From the NCBI RefSeq assembly GCF_019634775.1, contig NZ_JAHCAS010000001.1, positions 310,001-374,000 of the forward strand: a DNA stretch of 64,000 nucleotides. The letters run 5' to 3'. The stretch comes from Dokdonella sp. (GTDB lineage Bacteria; Pseudomonadota; Gammaproteobacteria; Xanthomonadales; Rhodanobacteraceae). Positions 27,565 through 37,288 of the stretch are shown piece by piece. Both the position numbers and the translations under genes were made by a program. Numbering within the stretch: the stretch's first letter is position 1; the number at the start of each line of letters is the position of its first letter. The notes below the pieces were generated by a model. That model worked only from the letters and a program-made list of their open reading frames with translations. It had not been told where the DNA came from and made no database searches.

Positions 27565-27995
27565 ACGCCCCCACGCCCGCACCGAACCAGGCGCAGCAAC
27601 GCAAGGCCTCGACGATCGCCGCGATGTTCGGTGTCGCCCTCGTGCTCGGCGTACTCAATGTCGCACTCAATCCTGACGTCGTGCAGAACGCTCGCGTGAC
27701 CGGCACGCAGATCGCCGGCAACCTCGTCCTGCTGTACCTCGGCTTCCGCTGGCTCGCCATCGACAGTGCCCAACTCGACATCCGCCGGCCGCTGTGGCTC
27801 AACGTCTGCATCATCCTGCTCGCCATCGTCTTCGTGCCGTACTACTTCTACAAGACGCGCCGACCCGGCCAGCGCGCGCAGCCGATCCTGCTTTTCCTCG
27901 CGTTGGTGGTCGGCATCGGCATCGTCTCTGCGATCGGCAGCACGCTGATGCTGACCCTGCAGTCCGGCGCCGCGCCGGGCACCCCGGGCATCTGA
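27561..27995 (+). CDS. Small inner-membrane protein, unknown function
   Basis: The 144-residue product has three or four hydrophobic segments (about residues 20-36, 49-64, 78-95 and 109-132) and a short Gly/Pro tail. The ATG overlaps the pepA stop (ATGA), and holC follows after three nt, so it is co-transcribed between them. I recognise no conserved family; the segment [20 protein letters not shown] resembles stretches in small uncharacterised membrane proteins of proteobacteria. Confidence 0.75.
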   Translation: MNAPTPAPNQAQQRKASTIAAMFGVALVLGVLNVALNPDVVQNARVTGTQIAGNLVLLYLGFRWLAIDSAQLDIRRPLWLNVCIILLAIVFVPYYFYKTRRPGQRAQPILLFLALVVGIGIVSAIGSTLMLTLQSGAAPGTPGI

Positions 27996-27998
27996 GCG

Positions 27999-28421
27999 AT
28001 GCCCCGCGCCGATTTCTACCTCATCGACAAGCCGCGCTTCCGCGAGGATCCGCTGCTGCTGGTCTGCGAACTGGCCAAGCGCGCCTTCGCCGCCGCGCTG
28101 CCGACGCTCATCCTCGCTCGGTCGCAGGATCAGGCCGAAGCCATCGACGCCAAACTCTGGGAGTTCGATGAGGACGCCTTCATCCCGCACCAGATCGCCG
28201 GCGACGACGACGATGCGATGACCGCCGTGCTGATCGTGCCGCCCGGCGTCGACAGCAGCGACCGCCCGCTGGCGATCAACCTGCGCGACACCCCTGCGCT
28301 AGGTCGCCATGAGCGCGTGCTCGAAGTGGTTGCCGCCAACCCGGACGACCGCAGCGGCTCGCGCGAACGTTGGCGCATCTACCAGCAGCGCGGCTACGAC
28401 CTGGCCAAGCACGACATGTAG
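27999..28421 (+). CDS. holC: DNA polymerase III chi subunit HolC
   Basis: HolC with HolD links the clamp loader to single-stranded DNA binding protein. The 140-residue product matches the family in length and in the motifs [33 protein letters not shown] and [17 protein letters not shown]. Location between pepA and valS is the usual gammaproteobacterial arrangement. A heptamer element separates it from valS. Confidence 0.93.
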   Translation: MPRADFYLIDKPRFREDPLLLVCELAKRAFAAALPTLILARSQDQAEAIDAKLWEFDEDAFIPHQIAGDDDDAMTAVLIVPPGVDSSDRPLAINLRDTPALGRHERVLEVVAANPDDRSGSRERWRIYQQRGYDLAKHDM

Positions 28422-28426
28422 GTGTG

Positions 28427-28562
28427 GAGCAGGGATTGGCGAATCGGGAACAGGAAGAGAAGAATCCTCAGAACAACAAGATCGAGCCGACCCGCTTCAA
28501 CCATTCCCCATTCCCCATTCCCTGCTTCCCACCATTCCCCATCCCCCATTCCCGATTCCCAC
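28427..28562. repeat. Heptamer inverted-repeat element between holC and valS
   Basis: The left arm (28427-28454) has AGGGATTGGCGAATCGGG and AACAGG units. The right arm (28501-28562) is a long C-rich run of CCATTCC and CCGATTCC units interrupted by CTGCTTCCCACC. The right arm runs up to two nt from the valS ATG and leaves no room for a Shine-Dalgarno sequence. Confidence 0.85.
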
Positions 28563-28564
28563 CC

Positions 28565-31462
28565 ATGGAAAAGAGTTTCGAACCCGGCCAGATTGAACCG
28601 AAGTGGTATGCCCGCTGGGAAGCCGCCGGCTGCTTCAAGCCGCACGGCGAGGGTGCTCCGTACTGCATCCTGCTGCCGCCGCCGAACGTCACCGGCACCC
28701 TGCACATGGGCCATGCCTTCCAGCAGACGATCATGGACGCACTCGCGCGCTACCACCGCATGCTTGGCTGCCGCACGCTGTGGCAGGGCGGCACCGATCA
28801 CGCCGGCATCGCCACGCAGAAGATCGTCGAGAACCAGCTCGCCGCGCAGGGACGCTCACGCCACGACCTCGGCCGCGATGCCTTCGTCGAGCGTGTCTGG
28901 GAATGGAAGGAGCAGTCCGGCTCGACGATCACCAACCAGATGCGCCGCCTCGGTGCCTCGGTCGACTGGTCGCGCGAACGCTTCACGATGGACGAGGGCC
29001 TCTCGGCCGCGGTACGCAAGGTATTCGTCGAGTGGTACCGCGCCGGCCTGCTCTACCGCGGCCGGCGCCTGGTCAATTGGGACCCGGTGCTGATGACGGC
29101 CGTCTCCGACCTCGAGGTGGACAGCCAGGAGAAGGATGGTTCGCTATGGTCGATCCGCTATCCAGCGACCGACGGGGGCGAAGGCGTCGTCGTCGCGACC
29201 ACGCGCCCGGAAACGATGCTCGGCGACGTCGCCGTGGCCGTGCATCCGGAAGACGAACGCTATGCACACCTGGTAGGCCAAAAGCTCGTGCTGCCGCTGA
29301 CCGGACGCGAGATCCCGGTGATCGCCGACGACTACGTCGAACGTGAGTTCGGCACCGGCTGCGTGAAGATCACGCCGGCGCACGACTTCAACGACTGGCA
29401 GGTCGGCGCGCGTCACCGCCTCGAACCGATCGTCATCCTGACCCTCGACGCGAAAATCACCGACGACGCGCCCACGGCCTACCGCGGCCTCGACCGCTAC
29501 GCGGCACGCAAGCAGATCCTCGCCGACCTGGAGGCTCAGGGCCTGCTCGTCGAAACGAAGAAGCACAAGCTGCAGGTACCGGTCAGCCAGCGCAGCGACG
29601 CGGTCATCGAGCCGATGCTGACCGACCAGTGGTTCCTCGACCTTACCCGCGAGACGCGCATCGACGGCAAGCCCGGTCCGGGCGGCCGTCGTGCGATCAC
29701 TGAGCCCGCGCTCGCCGCCGTGCGCGACGGCGCGATCCGCTTCGTACCGGAGAACTGGTCGACCACCTACAACCAGTGGCTCGAGAACATCCAGGACTGG
29801 TGCGTGAGCCGCCAGCTCTGGTGGGGCCACCAGATCCCGGCCTGGTACGACGAAGCCGGCAACATCTTCGTCGGCGAGAACGAAACCGATGCCGTCGCAC
29901 ATTCCAACGTGGTACCGGTCGGTGCGCTGAAGCAGGACGAGGACGTGCTCGACACCTGGTTCTCGTCGGCGCTGTGGCCGTTCTCGACAATGGGTTGGCC
30001 AAACTCCGGCCCGACCAGCGAGGGTGGCCGAGTCGTCGCTCAATGGGGAGAGGACCAGGCCTTCCTGCCCAGTGCAGTGCTCGTGACCGGCTTCGACATC
30101 ATCTTCTTCTGGGTCGCGCGCATGGTCATGGCGACGGTTTATTTCACCGGCAAGGTGCCATTTCGCGATGTCTACATCAACGCCATCGTGCGCGACGCAG
30201 AAGGCCAGAAGATGTCGAAATCCAAGGGCAACACGATCGACCCGCTCGACCTCATCGACGGCATCGAGCGCGAAGCCCTGGTTGCCAAGTCCACTGCCTC
30301 GCTGCTGATTCCGCAGGTACGCGAAAAGGTCGAGAAGCGCATCCGCAAGGACTATCCCGACGGTATCGCCGCAGTCGGCGCCGACGCCGTGCGCTTCACT
30401 TTCGCCGCGCTGGCCACGTATGGCCGCACGATCAACTTCGACCTCAAGCGCGCCGAGGGTTACAAGAACTTCTGCAACAAGCTGTGGAACGCGGCGCGCT
30501 TCGTGCTTTTGAATACGGAAACGGGCGGGACAGCGCCTGCCTTCCCTCCCCCGCCGGGAGACGGTGGCACGGCGACGCCGGGTGAGGGTTTGGGTTGCGC
30601 GCAGCGCTTGCCCGCCACCGCCGCCGAGCACTGGATACTGTCGCGCCTCGCGTCGACACTCGACGAAGTGCGGGCGCAGTTCGCCAGCTACCGCTTCGAT
30701 CTGGTCGCCCAGGCGCTCTACGAGTTCGTCTGGAACGACTACTGCGACTGGTTCCTCGAACTGGCCAAACCCGCCCTCAACGGCGATGACGCCGGCGCAG
30801 CGGCCTCGACGCGCATGACTCTGCTGCGCGTGCTCGAAGCGATCCTGCGCGCGCTGCACCCGATCACGCCGTTCATTACCGAGGAGATCTGGCACTCGGT
30901 GGCACCACGGCTGGGCATCGAAGGCGACAGCGTGTCGGTACGTGCCTATCCGCAAGCCGGCGATTTCGGCGCGGGCCTCGACATGCAGGCCATCGCCGAC
31001 GTCGAATGGCTGCGCGCCGTGCTCTCGGCCGTGCGCCGCATCCGCAGCGAGATGAACATTGCACCGGGCAAGCAGATTCCCCTGCTGTACGCAAAGGGTG
31101 ACGCCGGCGACCGCGAGCGCACGGCACGCTTCGCAGCGCAGATCGGCTTCCTCGCACGCACGCAATCGCAGCAGTGGCTCGATGCCGGCAGCGAGGAACC
31201 CGCCTCGGCCACCGCCATCATCGGCGACCTGCGCGTGCTCATCCCGCTGGCCGGCCTGATCGATCTCGGTGCCGAGAAAGCGCGCCTCGACAAGGAGATC
31301 AAGCGCATCGATGGTGAAATCGGCAAATCGCAGGCCAAGCTCGCCAACTTCGCCGCGAGCACACCGGCGGCCGTGGTCGACAAGGAACGTCAGCGCCTGG
31401 CCGAGTTCAACACGACGCTGGCCGCGCTCAAGGAACAGGCCGCACGCCTCGGCGCAGGCTGA
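28565..31462 (+). CDS. valS: Valyl-tRNA synthetase
   Basis: ValS charges tRNA-Val. The 965-residue class Ia enzyme has the HIGH-type motif HMGH (residues 47-50), the editing domain ([20 protein letters not shown]), KMSKS near residue 549, the anticodon-binding domain and a C-terminal coiled coil ([20 protein letters not shown]). The ATG at 28565 matches family starts; it directly follows a C-rich repeat arm and lacks a Shine-Dalgarno sequence. Between the conserved [13 protein letters not shown] and the later HWILSRL there is an insertion of about 25 Gly/Pro/Thr-rich residues, encoded by a repeat at 30541-30596. Confidence 0.96.
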   Translation: MEKSFEPGQIEPKWYARWEAAGCFKPHGEGAPYCILLPPPNVTGTLHMGHAFQQTIMDALARYHRMLGCRTLWQGGTDHAGIATQKIVENQLAAQGRSRHDLGRDAFVERVWEWKEQSGSTITNQMRRLGASVDWSRERFTMDEGLSAAVRKVFVEWYRAGLLYRGRRLVNWDPVLMTAVSDLEVDSQEKDGSLWSIRYPATDGGEGVVVATTRPETMLGDVAVAVHPEDERYAHLVGQKLVLPLTGREIPVIADDYVEREFGTGCVKITPAHDFNDWQVGARHRLEPIVILTLDAKITDDAPTAYRGLDRYAARKQILADLEAQGLLVETKKHKLQVPVSQRSDAVIEPMLTDQWFLDLTRETRIDGKPGPGGRRAITEPALAAVRDGAIRFVPENWSTTYNQWLENIQDWCVSRQLWWGHQIPAWYDEAGNIFVGENETDAVAHSNVVPVGALKQDEDVLDTWFSSALWPFSTMGWPNSGPTSEGGRVVAQWGEDQAFLPSAVLVTGFDIIFFWVARMVMATVYFTGKVPFRDVYINAIVRDAEGQKMSKSKGNTIDPLDLIDGIEREALVAKSTASLLIPQVREKVEKRIRKDYPDGIAAVGADAVRFTFAALATYGRTINFDLKRAEGYKNFCNKLWNAARFVLLNTETGGTAPAFPPPPGDGGTATPGEGLGCAQRLPATAAEHWILSRLASTLDEVRAQFASYRFDLVAQALYEFVWNDYCDWFLELAKPALNGDDAGAAASTRMTLLRVLEAILRALHPITPFITEEIWHSVAPRLGIEGDSVSVRAYPQAGDFGAGLDMQAIADVEWLRAVLSAVRRIRSEMNIAPGKQIPLLYAKGDAGDRERTARFAAQIGFLARTQSQQWLDAGSEEPASATAIIGDLRVLIPLAGLIDLGAEKARLDKEIKRIDGEIGKSQAKLANFAASTPAAVVDKERQRLAEFNTTLAALKEQAARLGAG
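30541..30596. repeat. Repeat inserted in frame in valS
   Basis: The sequence CCCTCCCCCGCCGGGAGACG, then GTGGCACGGCGACGCCGGGTGAGGGTT by position 30590, resembles the widespread CCCTCTCCC...GGGTGAGGG intergenic repeat of proteobacteria. Here it lies inside valS and reads [18 protein letters not shown]. The arms CCCTCCCCCGCCGG and GCCGGGTGAGGGT can pair imperfectly. Confidence 0.6.
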
Positions 31463-31474
31463 ACAGACCGGTGC

Positions 31475-31538
31475 GTCGCGACTGAAGTCGCTCCCACAGG
31501 GGGCGTCGTCTTTTCGTGGGAGCGCCTCGAGCCACGAC
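31475..31538. repeat. Inverted pair of REP-like elements after valS
   Basis: The unit at 31475-31497 (GTCGCGACTGAAGTCGCTCC then CAC) is the reverse of GTGGGAGCGACTTCAGTCGC. A degenerate facing copy (GTGGGAGCGCCTCGAGCCAC) lies at 31516-31538. The outer GCTCCCAC/GTGGGAGC arms can pair around TTTT. The pair sits between convergent valS and the cysB-like gene and may end transcription. Confidence 0.75.
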
Positions 31539-31566
31539 CGCCGCGCGGAAACGTGCGACAGATCCG

Positions 31567-32565
31567 CTACGCGGCGCGCACGAGCCGGCCGCGATCATCC
31601 AGTTGATGCCAGTGCGGCGGACTCGGCCAATCAGGCTCGGCCGCACGCTGGACGACACGCACGAGGTCGCGGCGGTCCAGGTGCGGAGCCAGCGTGGCAA
31701 TGACATCAAGCGCGTAGTCGCGCAGCACGCGATCGCGACGCAGTACGACCCAGGCTGTGCAGGTCGGCAACAGGCCGTCGGCCGGCAGTACACGCAGATC
31801 GACCAGATCCTCGTCCGCGAATGCCATCTCGGCGAGTATCCCGACGCCGAGGCCGGCGCGAACATAGGTCTTGATGAGATCGGCATCACGCGCGGTGACG
31901 GCGAACTTCGGCACATGACCGGCGGCGGCGAAGGCGCGCCGCAGCGAGGATTCCGCTGCCAGCGAGGATTCGTAGCTGACCAGCGGCTGCGCGGCGATGT
32001 CGTCGATGCGCAGCGGGCGTCCGAGCGCAGCCAGCGGGTGTGCACGCGGCGCCACGATCACGCGTTCCCAGCGGAACAGCGGTATTGCCAGTTCAGCCGC
32101 AGGTGCCGCGCCGGCCGTGCTGACGATGGCGAGATCAGCCGCACCCTTGCCGAGCAGCTCGACGAGTTCGGCATCGCCATGCGGTTCGATGCGGATGCCC
32201 ACTTCGGGAAAACGCCGCTTGAGCGCAGCCAGGACCGGCGGCAGCACGAAGCGTGCCTGCGTATGCGTGGTGACGATGACGAGCTGGCCATTCACATCGC
32301 TGCGCAGGTTCGCCGCCAGTGCACGGATGTTGGCCGCCTCGGCGAGGATCGTGCGCGCGCGCTCGATGACCTGACGCCCGCCAGCGGTGATCGCGTCGAG
32401 GCTCTTGCCCTTGCGCAGGAAGATCTGGAATCCGAGTTCGCCTTCGAGCTGCTTGAGTTGTTTCGACAGGCCCGGCTGGGTGGCGTGCACGCGTTCGGCG
32501 GCGAGGGTGATGTTGAGGCCGGCATCGGCGATGGCGACGATGCAGCGCAGCTGGGTCAGGGTCAT
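31567..32565 (-). CDS. cysB: LysR-family regulator, CysB type
   Basis: The 332-residue product has an N-terminal winged helix-turn-helix (MTLTQLRCIVAIADAGLNIT, AERVHATQPGLSKQLKQLE) and a C-terminal co-inducer domain. The pattern ATQPGLSKQLKQLEGELGFQ and QLVIVTTHTQARFVLPP is characteristic of CysB/Cbl rather than other LysR proteins. CysB activates sulfate assimilation and senses N-acetylserine. It is divergent from cysK, a classic CysB target, across a 307-nt region with several dyads. Confidence 0.88.
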   Translation of the reverse strand: MTLTQLRCIVAIADAGLNITLAAERVHATQPGLSKQLKQLEGELGFQIFLRKGKSLDAITAGGRQVIERARTILAEAANIRALAANLRSDVNGQLVIVTTHTQARFVLPPVLAALKRRFPEVGIRIEPHGDAELVELLGKGAADLAIVSTAGAAPAAELAIPLFRWERVIVAPRAHPLAALGRPLRIDDIAAQPLVSYESSLAAESSLRRAFAAAGHVPKFAVTARDADLIKTYVRAGLGVGILAEMAFADEDLVDLRVLPADGLLPTCTAWVVLRRDRVLRDYALDVIATLAPHLDRRDLVRVVQRAAEPDWPSPPHWHQLDDRGRLVRAA

Positions 32566-32872
32566 GTCTGTCGTTCCGTTGCGGGGATGGGCACGAGCGG
32601 CACATCACGACGGCAACAACAGCATGTCGGCTCGAACGGTTTCATCGGAAACTCCCGGAGCGACCCAAGGATGCGGTGTTGCGACGCAGCATATAGCGCG
32701 CCAACCGGCTCGTCCAGTCTGGACGTCCAGACGTCCATCCGTCCGCATATGACCGGACGACATGAACTGCGTACGCTGTGGCATTTGCGCTGCTGCGGCT
32801 GCACGATCGATCCTGTGCGCGGCTCCACCGTCTCGCCGCGATACCTGCCTTTCCATGCGGAGCGCCACGACC
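32566..32872. promoter_or_regulatory. Divergent cysB-cysK control region with dyads
   Basis: This 307-nt gap holds no gene. A perfect 16-nt palindrome, GTCTGGACGTCCAGAC, is at 32717-32732, flanked by further GTCC and GGAC half-sites, and a second dyad, GTCCG-N8-CGGAC, lies at 32741-32758. These would suit a dimeric or tetrameric regulator such as the CysB-like protein, which usually autoregulates, but the sequence does not show which protein binds. GGAG about ten nt before 32873 supports the chosen cysK start. Confidence 0.5.
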
Positions 32873-33829
32873 ATGCCCTTCGACAGCATCCTCGACACGA
32901 TCGGCCGCACCCCGACCGTCAGACTGCAACGGCTCGCACCCAAGCACGTCGATCTCCACGTCAAGGTGGAGTCGTTCAACCCGGGCGGCTCGGTCAAGGA
33001 CCGCCTCGCCCTCGCCATCGTGCTCGATGCCGAACAGTCCGGCGCACTCAAGCCCGGACAGACCATCGTCGAGGCGACCTCGGGCAACACCGGCATCGCC
33101 CTCGCCATGGTCGCCGCTGCCCGTGGCTATCCGTTCGTCGCGGTGATGAGCGAGACCTTCTCGATCGAACGGCGCAAGCTGATCCGCGCCTACGGCGGCA
33201 AGGTGATCCTCACGCCGGCTGCCGAGCGCGGCAGCGGCATGGTGCGCAAGGCTAGCGAGCTCGCACACAGGCACGGCTGGTTCCTTGCCCGCCAGTTCGA
33301 CAATCCGGCCAATCCGGCCTATCACCGCAATACCACGGCGGCCGAGATCCTGCGCGAGTTCGCCGGACGCCGGCTCGATCACTTCGTCACCGGCTGGGGC
33401 ACGGGGGGAACCCTGACCGGCGTCGGCGAGGTCCTGCGCGTGGCCCGCCCCGAAGTCGAGATCATCGCCAGTGAACCAGCCGGCGCTGCCTTGCTGTCCG
33501 GACAGGAGTGGAAGCCGCACAAGATCCAGGGCTGGACGCCCGACTTCATCCCTGCCGTACTGAACCGCGAAGCGGCGCATCGCATCATCCCGGTCGACGA
33601 CATCGTCGCCCGCGACACCGCGCGCGCACTCGCCGCGCAGGAAGGCATCCTCGCCGGCCTCTCCTCGGGCGCGACACTCGCCGCCGCACTCGAAGTCGCC
33701 AGAGGCGCGCAGGAAGGCTCGGTGATCCTTGCCATGCTGCCGGACACCGGCGAACGCTACTTCTCGACGATCCTGTTCGAGGGTGTCAGCGACGCCTCCG
33801 ACGACGATTGGCTCGCTACGCTCACCTGA
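32873..33829 (+). CDS. cysK: Cysteine synthase (O-acetylserine sulfhydrylase)
   Basis: This PLP enzyme makes cysteine from O-acetylserine and sulfide. The 318-residue product has the PLP lysine motif NPGGSVKDR, the substrate loop EATSGNTGIALA and the phosphate-binding loop GTGGTLTGVG. FSTILFEGV close to the C-terminus is typical of CysK. ATG 32873 is preferred over 32855 because family members begin near here and GGAG precedes it. It stands alone, divergent from the CysB-like regulator. Confidence 0.93.
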   Translation: MPFDSILDTIGRTPTVRLQRLAPKHVDLHVKVESFNPGGSVKDRLALAIVLDAEQSGALKPGQTIVEATSGNTGIALAMVAAARGYPFVAVMSETFSIERRKLIRAYGGKVILTPAAERGSGMVRKASELAHRHGWFLARQFDNPANPAYHRNTTAAEILREFAGRRLDHFVTGWGTGGTLTGVGEVLRVARPEVEIIASEPAGAALLSGQEWKPHKIQGWTPDFIPAVLNREAAHRIIPVDDIVARDTARALAAQEGILAGLSSGATLAAALEVARGAQEGSVILAMLPDTGERYFSTILFEGVSDASDDDWLATLT

Positions 33830-33969
33830 GGACTGGTGCGATTCCCTGTGCCGACATTGGTTTCCGCTGAAAGCGACTCGATCGATCCGCGACGCGTACT
33901 GTGCGCGTGATCATGGTTTATGTACGACTGTGCGGATATTCTCCCCACGCCGTGCAAGTGGGGATGGCC

Positions 33970-35781
33970 ATGATTCGACGCACCCTGATCAACGCAGCCG
34001 GTTTCGTGCTTCTGATGGTGGCGACGGTCGCGGTGGCGCAAAGCCATCGTCCCGACGCGATGTTGCGCCATGGTTTCGAGAGTGCGGCCGACGGGCCCTA
34101 CAGCGATGCCGAGGCGGCGCGCTTCCTTGCCCAGGCGACATTCGGGCCGACCCTGGCCGACATCGCCCACCTGCGCGCGATCGGCTATCGCGCCTGGATC
34201 GACGAGCAGTTCGCCCAGCCGGTGGCGACGCAGATCCCGTATCTCGACTGGGTCAACGGCATTCCCGGCAACGACGTCACCGACGGTACGCGCGTCGAGG
34301 CCTGGACGATCAATGCGCTGGGTACCCCCGATCCGAGCCGCGGCATGGCGCGACCGACCGATCAGTTGCGTCAGCGCATGGCTTTCGCACTCAGCGAGAT
34401 CTTCGTCGTCTCCAACAAGAACGGCACCCTGGTGTACCAGCCGTGGGCCCTGGCCAGTTGGTACGACATGCTCGCCAACAACGCCTTCGGCAACTACCGC
34501 GAGTTGCTCGAGGACGTGACCCTGCATCCGGCGATGGGCATCTACCTCACCCATCTCGGCAATCAGAAGTACAACGAGGCGCTGAACATCCGTCCGGATG
34601 AGAACTATGCGCGCGAAGTCATGCAACTGTTCTCGATCGGTCTCGTCCAGCTCAACCAGGACGGCACGCCGGTCCTGGTCGGTGGCCAGCCACAACCGAC
34701 CTATGACCAGGCGACCGTGCGCGGTCTCGCCGCCGTGCTGACCGGTTGGATCTGGAGCAACGAGGGCTGCGGACCGGGCTCGTATGTCTGCTGCACGGCT
34801 GCCACGTTCAATTACTGCGGACCGTACAACGATTACGACCGGCCGGTCTGGCGGCATCCCATGCAGCCGATCGAGGCCTTCCACGACAACACCAGCGCGA
34901 AACAGCTGCTGATCTATCCGGGCGTGGCCCTGCCCGGTGGCGTGCTCGCTCCGGGCGGCAATGCGCAGACCGAACTCACCGTCGCACTCGACAACCTGTT
35001 CGGACATCCAAACATCGGCCCGTTCATTGCCAGGCGCCTGATCCAGCGTTTCGTCACCAGCAACCCGACCCCTGCCTACGTGCAGCGTGTCGCTGCAGCA
35101 TTCGCCAACAACGGCAGCGGTGTGCGCGGCGACCTCAAGGCGATGCTGCGCGCGATCCTGCTCGACCCCGAGGCGCGCTTCGGCCAATGGTTCAATGCAG
35201 AACGCTTCGGCAAGCTGCGCGAGCCACTGATCCGCAACACCCATCTTTGGCGTTCAATGGACGCGATCGCGCCGAGCGGGCGCATCGTCACCCTCACACC
35301 ATACCCGGCGATCGAGGACTGGTACGGACAGGGCCCACTGAGTTCGCCGTCGGTGTTCAATTTCTTCCGACCCGACTTCCGCGCGCACGGCGAGATCAGC
35401 GCACGCGGCCTGGATTCGCCGGAGTTCCAGATCGTCAGCGATTCCTACATGGTCAGCACCGCCAACCGCCTGTTCAGTGTGTCACTGTGCTGGTACCGCA
35501 CGGGCACGAACTATGACGGCAGTTGCTGGGCCGACAATTTCAACGGCAGCCGCACGCTGTACCTCGATATCGGTCGCGATTCGACGCTGGCGACGAACGA
35601 TCCTGCCGGCCTGATCGAGCGCTACAACCTGCTGTTCATGTCCGGACAGATGTCGCCGTTCATGCGCGAGACGCTGCTGACGCGGCTCAACGCGATCAGC
35701 GGCAACAACCGCGCCCGCCTGCGCATCCAGCATGCGCTGTACCTGATCCTCAATTCGCCCGAATACGTGGTGCAGAAATGA
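33970..35781 (+). CDS. DUF1800 secreted protein
   Basis: The 603-residue product has a signal peptide (IRRTLINAAGFVLLMVATVAVAQ) and the DUF1800 pattern: AARFLAQATFGPTLADIAHL near the N-terminus, then RQRMAFALSEIFV, NYRELLEDVTLHPAMGIYL, RPDENYAREVMQLFSIGLV and the end ARLRIQHALYLILNSPEYVV. A cysteine-rich insertion (GCGPGSYVCCTAATFNYCGP) sits in the middle. I chose ATG 33970, with GGGG six nt upstream; 33964 is close by. The function of DUF1800 is unknown, but it almost always occurs with DUF1501, as here. Confidence 0.9.
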   Translation: MIRRTLINAAGFVLLMVATVAVAQSHRPDAMLRHGFESAADGPYSDAEAARFLAQATFGPTLADIAHLRAIGYRAWIDEQFAQPVATQIPYLDWVNGIPGNDVTDGTRVEAWTINALGTPDPSRGMARPTDQLRQRMAFALSEIFVVSNKNGTLVYQPWALASWYDMLANNAFGNYRELLEDVTLHPAMGIYLTHLGNQKYNEALNIRPDENYAREVMQLFSIGLVQLNQDGTPVLVGGQPQPTYDQATVRGLAAVLTGWIWSNEGCGPGSYVCCTAATFNYCGPYNDYDRPVWRHPMQPIEAFHDNTSAKQLLIYPGVALPGGVLAPGGNAQTELTVALDNLFGHPNIGPFIARRLIQRFVTSNPTPAYVQRVAAAFANNGSGVRGDLKAMLRAILLDPEARFGQWFNAERFGKLREPLIRNTHLWRSMDAIAPSGRIVTLTPYPAIEDWYGQGPLSSPSVFNFFRPDFRAHGEISARGLDSPEFQIVSDSYMVSTANRLFSVSLCWYRTGTNYDGSCWADNFNGSRTLYLDIGRDSTLATNDPAGLIERYNLLFMSGQMSPFMRETLLTRLNAISGNNRARLRIQHALYLILNSPEYVVQK

Positions 35782-37235
35782 GCACGTCAATGACAAGCCG
35801 CCGCCGATTCCTCAAGCACAGCGTTGCCTCGCTCGCCGGCGCGGGCCTGTTTGGCGCCTTCGGCAACCTGCGTGTGCTGGCCGCCGCGGCCAACCAGTAC
35901 GTGTTCCCCGCCGGCGACTTCAAGGCGCTGGTCTGCGTCTACCTCAATGGCGGCAACGACAGCTTCAACAGCATCGTGCCGTACTCGACCCAGGCCTACG
36001 CCGACTACCGCAGCTCGCGCACCGTGCTGATCGCCAACGGCGGACTCGCCTTCGACCAGGCCACGCTGGCGGCAAATGCGTTGAATCCGCTCGCGGCGAG
36101 CGGCGGTCTGCCCGGCGGCCTGCCGTCCGATGGCGCGAGCTACGGCGCGCATCCGGCCCTGGCCGAGCTGCGCGGACTGTTCAACAGCGGCCAGGCAGCA
36201 ATCATCGCCAATGTCGGCACGCTGTTGCATCCGACCAGCCAGGCCGCCTACCAGAACGGCAGCGTGGCCGTGCCCCCGCAACTGTTCTCGCATTCGGACC
36301 AGACCACCTACTGGCAGACCTCGCGCCCGGACGATGCCAACGCGAACGGCTGGGGCGGGCGCATCGCCGACCGCATGCAGGCGGCGAACACCGGCGCTAT
36401 CCCGGTGTGCATCTCGCTGTCGAACAACAACCTGTTCCAGCGCGGCGATGTCGTCGACAACTATTCGGTGTCGCCGAGCGGCGTCGAGAAGATGAGCTAT
36501 CTCGGCGGAGGACCCGAGTCCTGGGTGATCGGCGCACCCGGGCAGAACCAGGCGGGCATCGCCGCATGGGATGCCCTGCTCACCGAAGGCTCGCAGCAGC
36601 ACGTGTTCGAACGCACCTATGCCGACCGTGCACGCAGTGCGGTCGCCAGCTACGGCATCGTCGATGCCGCGTTGTCCGCTGCGCCGCCACTGGCCACGCC
36701 GTTCCCGGATTCGTCCCTAGGCGCACAGCTGAGGATGGCCGCCCGCCTGATCCAGGTACGCGGCGCACTTGGCATGGCCCGCCAGATATTCTACGTCTCG
36801 GTCGGCAACTACGACACGCACAACTACCAGGTCGACCACCAGCACGACAACCTCGCCCAGCTCTCGCAGGCACTTGCCGCCTTCCACGCGGCCACGGTCG
36901 AACTCGGCGTGGCCGGTTCGGTGACTGCCTTCACCGCCTCGGATTTCGGTCGCTCGCTGGCATCCAATGGCGATGGCACCGACCATGGCTGGGGCGGCCA
37001 TCACTTCGTCGTCGGCGGTGCCGTGCGTGGACAGCGCTTTTACGGACGCATGCCTTCGCTGCGCGCGAACAACAATCCGGATGAAACCGGCTTCGGCCAG
37101 ATCATCCCGACCACCGCGCTGGACCAGTACGCGGCAACCCTCGCCGCCTGGTTCGGCGTCAGTGCCGGTGACATCGCCGACATCTTCCCGGCGTTGTCAC
37201 GCTTCGACACGCCGAATCTCGGGTTCATGGGCTGA
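35778..37235 (+). CDS. DUF1501 protein with Tat signal
   Basis: The 485-residue product overlaps the DUF1800 stop (ATGA). It starts with a twin-arginine signal (MTSRRRFLKHSVASLAGAG), so it should be exported folded, perhaps with a metal. Family motifs are VCVYLNGGNDSFNSIVPY, HSDQTTYWQTS, YDTHN and FGRSLASNGDGTDHGWGGHH, in which the His and Asp residues recall the alkaline phosphatase/sulfatase superfamily. The activity is not established. Partner and coupling suggest one complex with the DUF1800 protein. Confidence 0.9.
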   Translation: MSTSMTSRRRFLKHSVASLAGAGLFGAFGNLRVLAAAANQYVFPAGDFKALVCVYLNGGNDSFNSIVPYSTQAYADYRSSRTVLIANGGLAFDQATLAANALNPLAASGGLPGGLPSDGASYGAHPALAELRGLFNSGQAAIIANVGTLLHPTSQAAYQNGSVAVPPQLFSHSDQTTYWQTSRPDDANANGWGGRIADRMQAANTGAIPVCISLSNNNLFQRGDVVDNYSVSPSGVEKMSYLGGGPESWVIGAPGQNQAGIAAWDALLTEGSQQHVFERTYADRARSAVASYGIVDAALSAAPPLATPFPDSSLGAQLRMAARLIQVRGALGMARQIFYVSVGNYDTHNYQVDHQHDNLAQLSQALAAFHAATVELGVAGSVTAFTASDFGRSLASNGDGTDHGWGGHHFVVGGAVRGQRFYGRMPSLRANNNPDETGFGQIIPTTALDQYAATLAAWFGVSAGDIADIFPALSRFDTPNLGFMG

Positions 37236-37246
37236 GCGCCCGCGGG

Positions 37247-37270
37247 GGGACGCCTTCAGGCGCGAGACCT
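37247..37270. repeat. Single REP-like unit after the DUF1501 gene
   Basis: GGGGACGCCTTCAGGCGCGA fits the CTTCAG-core REP family seen at three other loci. The inner CGCCT/AGGCG arms make a short hairpin between the convergent DUF1501 and Nudix genes. No facing partner was seen. Confidence 0.6.
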
Positions 37271-37288
37271 GTCAGGGATGTTCTTTAT

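Noticed and set aside
25483..27582. Minus-strand frame of 699 codons opposite pepA
   Set aside because: It shadows pepA and lptF; no motif, and pepA is certain.
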